Source: Frankia sp. AgB1.9 (GTDB taxonomy: Bacteria > Actinomycetota > Actinomycetes > Frankiales > Frankiaceae). From it: a stretch of DNA of 64,000 bases. The notes under the pieces are model-generated. The model was not told the DNA's origin and did no database searches. It saw nothing but the letters and a program-made list of their open reading frames with translations. The position numbers were made by a program, and so were the translations under genes. The stretch's first letter is position 1. Each line of letters opens with the position of its first letter. Location of the stretch: NCBI RefSeq assembly GCF_016786355.1, contig NZ_JADWYX010000001.1, positions 120,758 to 184,757 on the forward strand. Direction: 5' to 3'. Below are positions 62,902-64,000 of the stretch, piece by piece.

Positions 62902-62948
62902 TGTTGCCTCCTGAGAGCTACACTCGCTGAAGAGAACAGTGTTCGCTC
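62892..62948. promoter_or_regulatory. Perfect 14-bp inverted repeat, probable TetR operator pair
   Basis: GAGCGAACACTGTT (62892-62905) and AACAGTGTTCGCTC (62935-62948) are exact reverse complements separated by 29 bases. The right arm extends to the palindrome GAACAGTGTTC (62934-62944), a typical TetR-type site. The left arm contains the mmpL GTG start, so binding would block both initiation and leader. The region also holds two CTGTCAATA direct repeats near 62959 and 62976. Confidence 0.85.
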
Positions 62949-63009
62949 TCGTGAGCCCTGTCAATACCGTGAACGCTGTCAATAGAAAAGTTTGGTGCTT
63001 GCTGGAAAG

Positions 63010-63789
63010 ATGGCCGAGATGAATCCACTGGCCCCCCGCCGCGAGCGGTTGCGCGCAGCGACGATCGCGGAGATCAAGCAGGCCGCGCGCGACCAGGCCG
63101 CCACGGGCGGGGTCGGCGCGATCTCGTTGCGCGGCGTGGCCAAGGCCATGGGGATGGCGCCGTCTGCGCTGTACCGGTACTTCGACAGCCATGACGTGTT
63201 GGTCACCGAGCTGTGCGCGGACGCCTTCGCGTCACTCGCGGACGCGCTGGAGGCGGCGTACGTCGTCGAGCGGAACGTCGACCATGCCCGCCGGTGGCTG
63301 TCGCTCGCCCGTGCCTACCGCCGCTGGGCACACGAGCACGAGACCGAGTACATCCTGCTGTTCGGCCCGCGCTCGACGCTCGACCTGGACGACAAGTCGG
63401 GCCGATGTGGGGCCGAGATGCGCCGCGCGGTCGGCGTGCTGTTCCAGTGCATGATCACGGAGATCGCCGCGGGCGTCATCGACCCGTCCCATCTGGACGC
63501 GGGCCTCAAGCCGGGACTGCGGGAGCGGCTGGCGGCCTGGGGGGTCGAGGAAGGCGCCCCGATCTCCTCGGCTGCGCTGGCCGGCTGCCTGATCGTGTGG
63601 ACCCAGCTGCACGGGTTCCTGTCGCTGGAGCTGTTCGGCCACCTGCCGCCCGTTCTCGGGGACGTCTCCGACCTCTACGACCAGCAGATGCTGGACGTGA
63701 TCGTGCGGATCGGCTACCGCGAGCCCATCGACCTGGCCGCGGTGACGGCCCCCGGCCCCAGCGAGCCAAAAGAGTTCAGCGAGCCTTGA
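63010..63789 (+). CDS. TetR-family transcriptional regulator
   Basis: A 259-residue regulator. The N-terminal helix-turn-helix is typical (AEIKQAARDQAATGGVGAIS, LRGVAKAMGMAPSALYRYFD). The C-terminal ligand domain has several Trp/Leu-rich helices (AHEHETEYILLFGPRS, GCLIVWTQLHGFLSLELFGH) seen in TetR proteins with a WHG-type C-domain. ATG 63010 is used; an ATG at 63019 with GGAAAG nine bases upstream is an equal alternative. It is divergent from the MmpL gene and probably autoregulates through the operators at 62892-62948. Confidence 0.9.
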   Translation: MAEMNPLAPRRERLRAATIAEIKQAARDQAATGGVGAISLRGVAKAMGMAPSALYRYFDSHDVLVTELCADAFASLADALEAAYVVERNVDHARRWLSLARAYRRWAHEHETEYILLFGPRSTLDLDDKSGRCGAEMRRAVGVLFQCMITEIAAGVIDPSHLDAGLKPGLRERLAAWGVEEGAPISSAALAGCLIVWTQLHGFLSLELFGHLPPVLGDVSDLYDQQMLDVIVRIGYREPIDLAAVTAPGPSEPKEFSEP

Positions 63790-64000
63790 GAGCCCTGCCA
63801 GCCAGGCGAGCCGTGCGAAGGCTGTCAGCCCAGCCAAGAAACCGACCCCGCTATGCCCTGGACCCCAGACATCCACGGATTGCCCCGTCCGGCGTAGGGA
63901 GGGCGCGCAGCGCCCGACCAGGTGAAGCGGCCGGCGGGGGCGCGGCGCCCCGGCACGTATAAAAAACAACCCCCCCCCCCCGCCCGCCCAAAAATGGGGT
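63790..64000. other. Right end: dispersed repeat, then low-complexity contig end
   Basis: Bases 63815-63920 repeat the pattern seen after the hydrolase gene at 24330-24455 (CAGCCAAGAAACCGACCCC, then GGGCGCGCAGCGCCC at 63901). From about 63957 the sequence changes to AAAAAAC, a run of C, CGCCCGCCC and AAAAATGGGGT, unlike the genome. This looks like unreliable sequence at a contig end. No gene is seen. Confidence 0.65.

Noticed and set aside
60694..62985. 763-codon forward open frame opposite the MmpL gene
   Set aside because: Antisense shadow of a transporter with clear MMPL signatures.

Overview
The window looks like a very high-G+C actinobacterial chromosome, most likely from Frankia or a close relative (Frankiales). 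This is inferred from GTG starts, dense ATGA/GTGA/TGATG overlaps, the clpX/clpP2/clpP1/tig block with actinobacterial-type sequences, and a MalK-type sugar importer paired with a LacI regulator. The window begins inside a tRNA and ends in low-complexity sequence that looks like a raw contig end. A long poly-G/poly-C tract at 41.8 kb looks like an assembly scar.

Layout. 0-6.5 kb: envelope-associated genes (four-helix membrane protein, peptidoglycan-binding/lysozyme-fold protein, SRPBCC protein, DUF4407 protein, holin-superfamily III protein and DUF3618 protein). 6.5-14.1 kb: a beta-glucoside/cellobiose-type ABC uptake locus with GH1 beta-glucosidase and LacI repressor, with a perfect LacI-type operator before the binding-protein gene. 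14.2-20.0 kb: a visibly lower-G+C island holding a 2OG-Fe dioxygenase, an ATP-grasp enzyme and a giant DUF4062-NB-ARC-WD40 STAND protein, followed at 20.3-21.6 kb by a conserved protein of unknown function. 22.1-25.4 kb: a DUF427/TesB fusion and two alpha/beta hydrolases. 25.5-33.7 kb: a minus-strand cluster of the nitrilase-1 (Nit1C / MSMEG_0565-0572) type: Sll0783-like protein, radical SAM, GNAT-AIR synthase fusion, nitrilase, FAD oxidoreductase and glycosyltransferase, with an amidohydrolase upstream.

34.4-39.2 kb: a sugar/lipid modification cassette (DegT aminotransferase, NAD-dependent epimerase, MGDG-synthase-like glycosyltransferase, DMT-like membrane protein). 39.2-41.9 kb: a Nudix/winged-helix (NrtR-like) regulator divergent from an SPFH protein and a truncated NAD kinase, with a 9-bp inverted repeat between them. 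41.9-46.6 kb: the protein quality control block clpX, clpP2, clpP1, tig. 46.7-47.0 kb: about 95-bp tandem repeats, then tRNA-Pro and tRNA-Gly. 47.7-52.4 kb: phosphopantetheinyl transferase plus two tandem paralogous zinc-ribbon methyltransferases. 52.5-56.6 kb: small zinc-ribbon protein, Tex and L,D-transpeptidase. 56.6-60.4 kb: a TIR / degenerate metallophosphoesterase / NACHT protein. 60.6-63.8 kb: an MmpL-type transporter divergent from its TetR regulator across a perfect 14-bp inverted repeat.

The best candidates for an undescribed system are the two 1266-residue STAND proteins. One has a TIR-like DUF4062 head and two predicted seven-bladed WD40 propellers, an Apaf-1-like plan. The other has a TIR head joined to a metallophosphoesterase domain that has lost most metal ligands. 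The ATP-grasp/dioxygenase pair beside the first is a candidate small-metabolite pathway. All functional statements come from reading motifs by eye; no database search was run.
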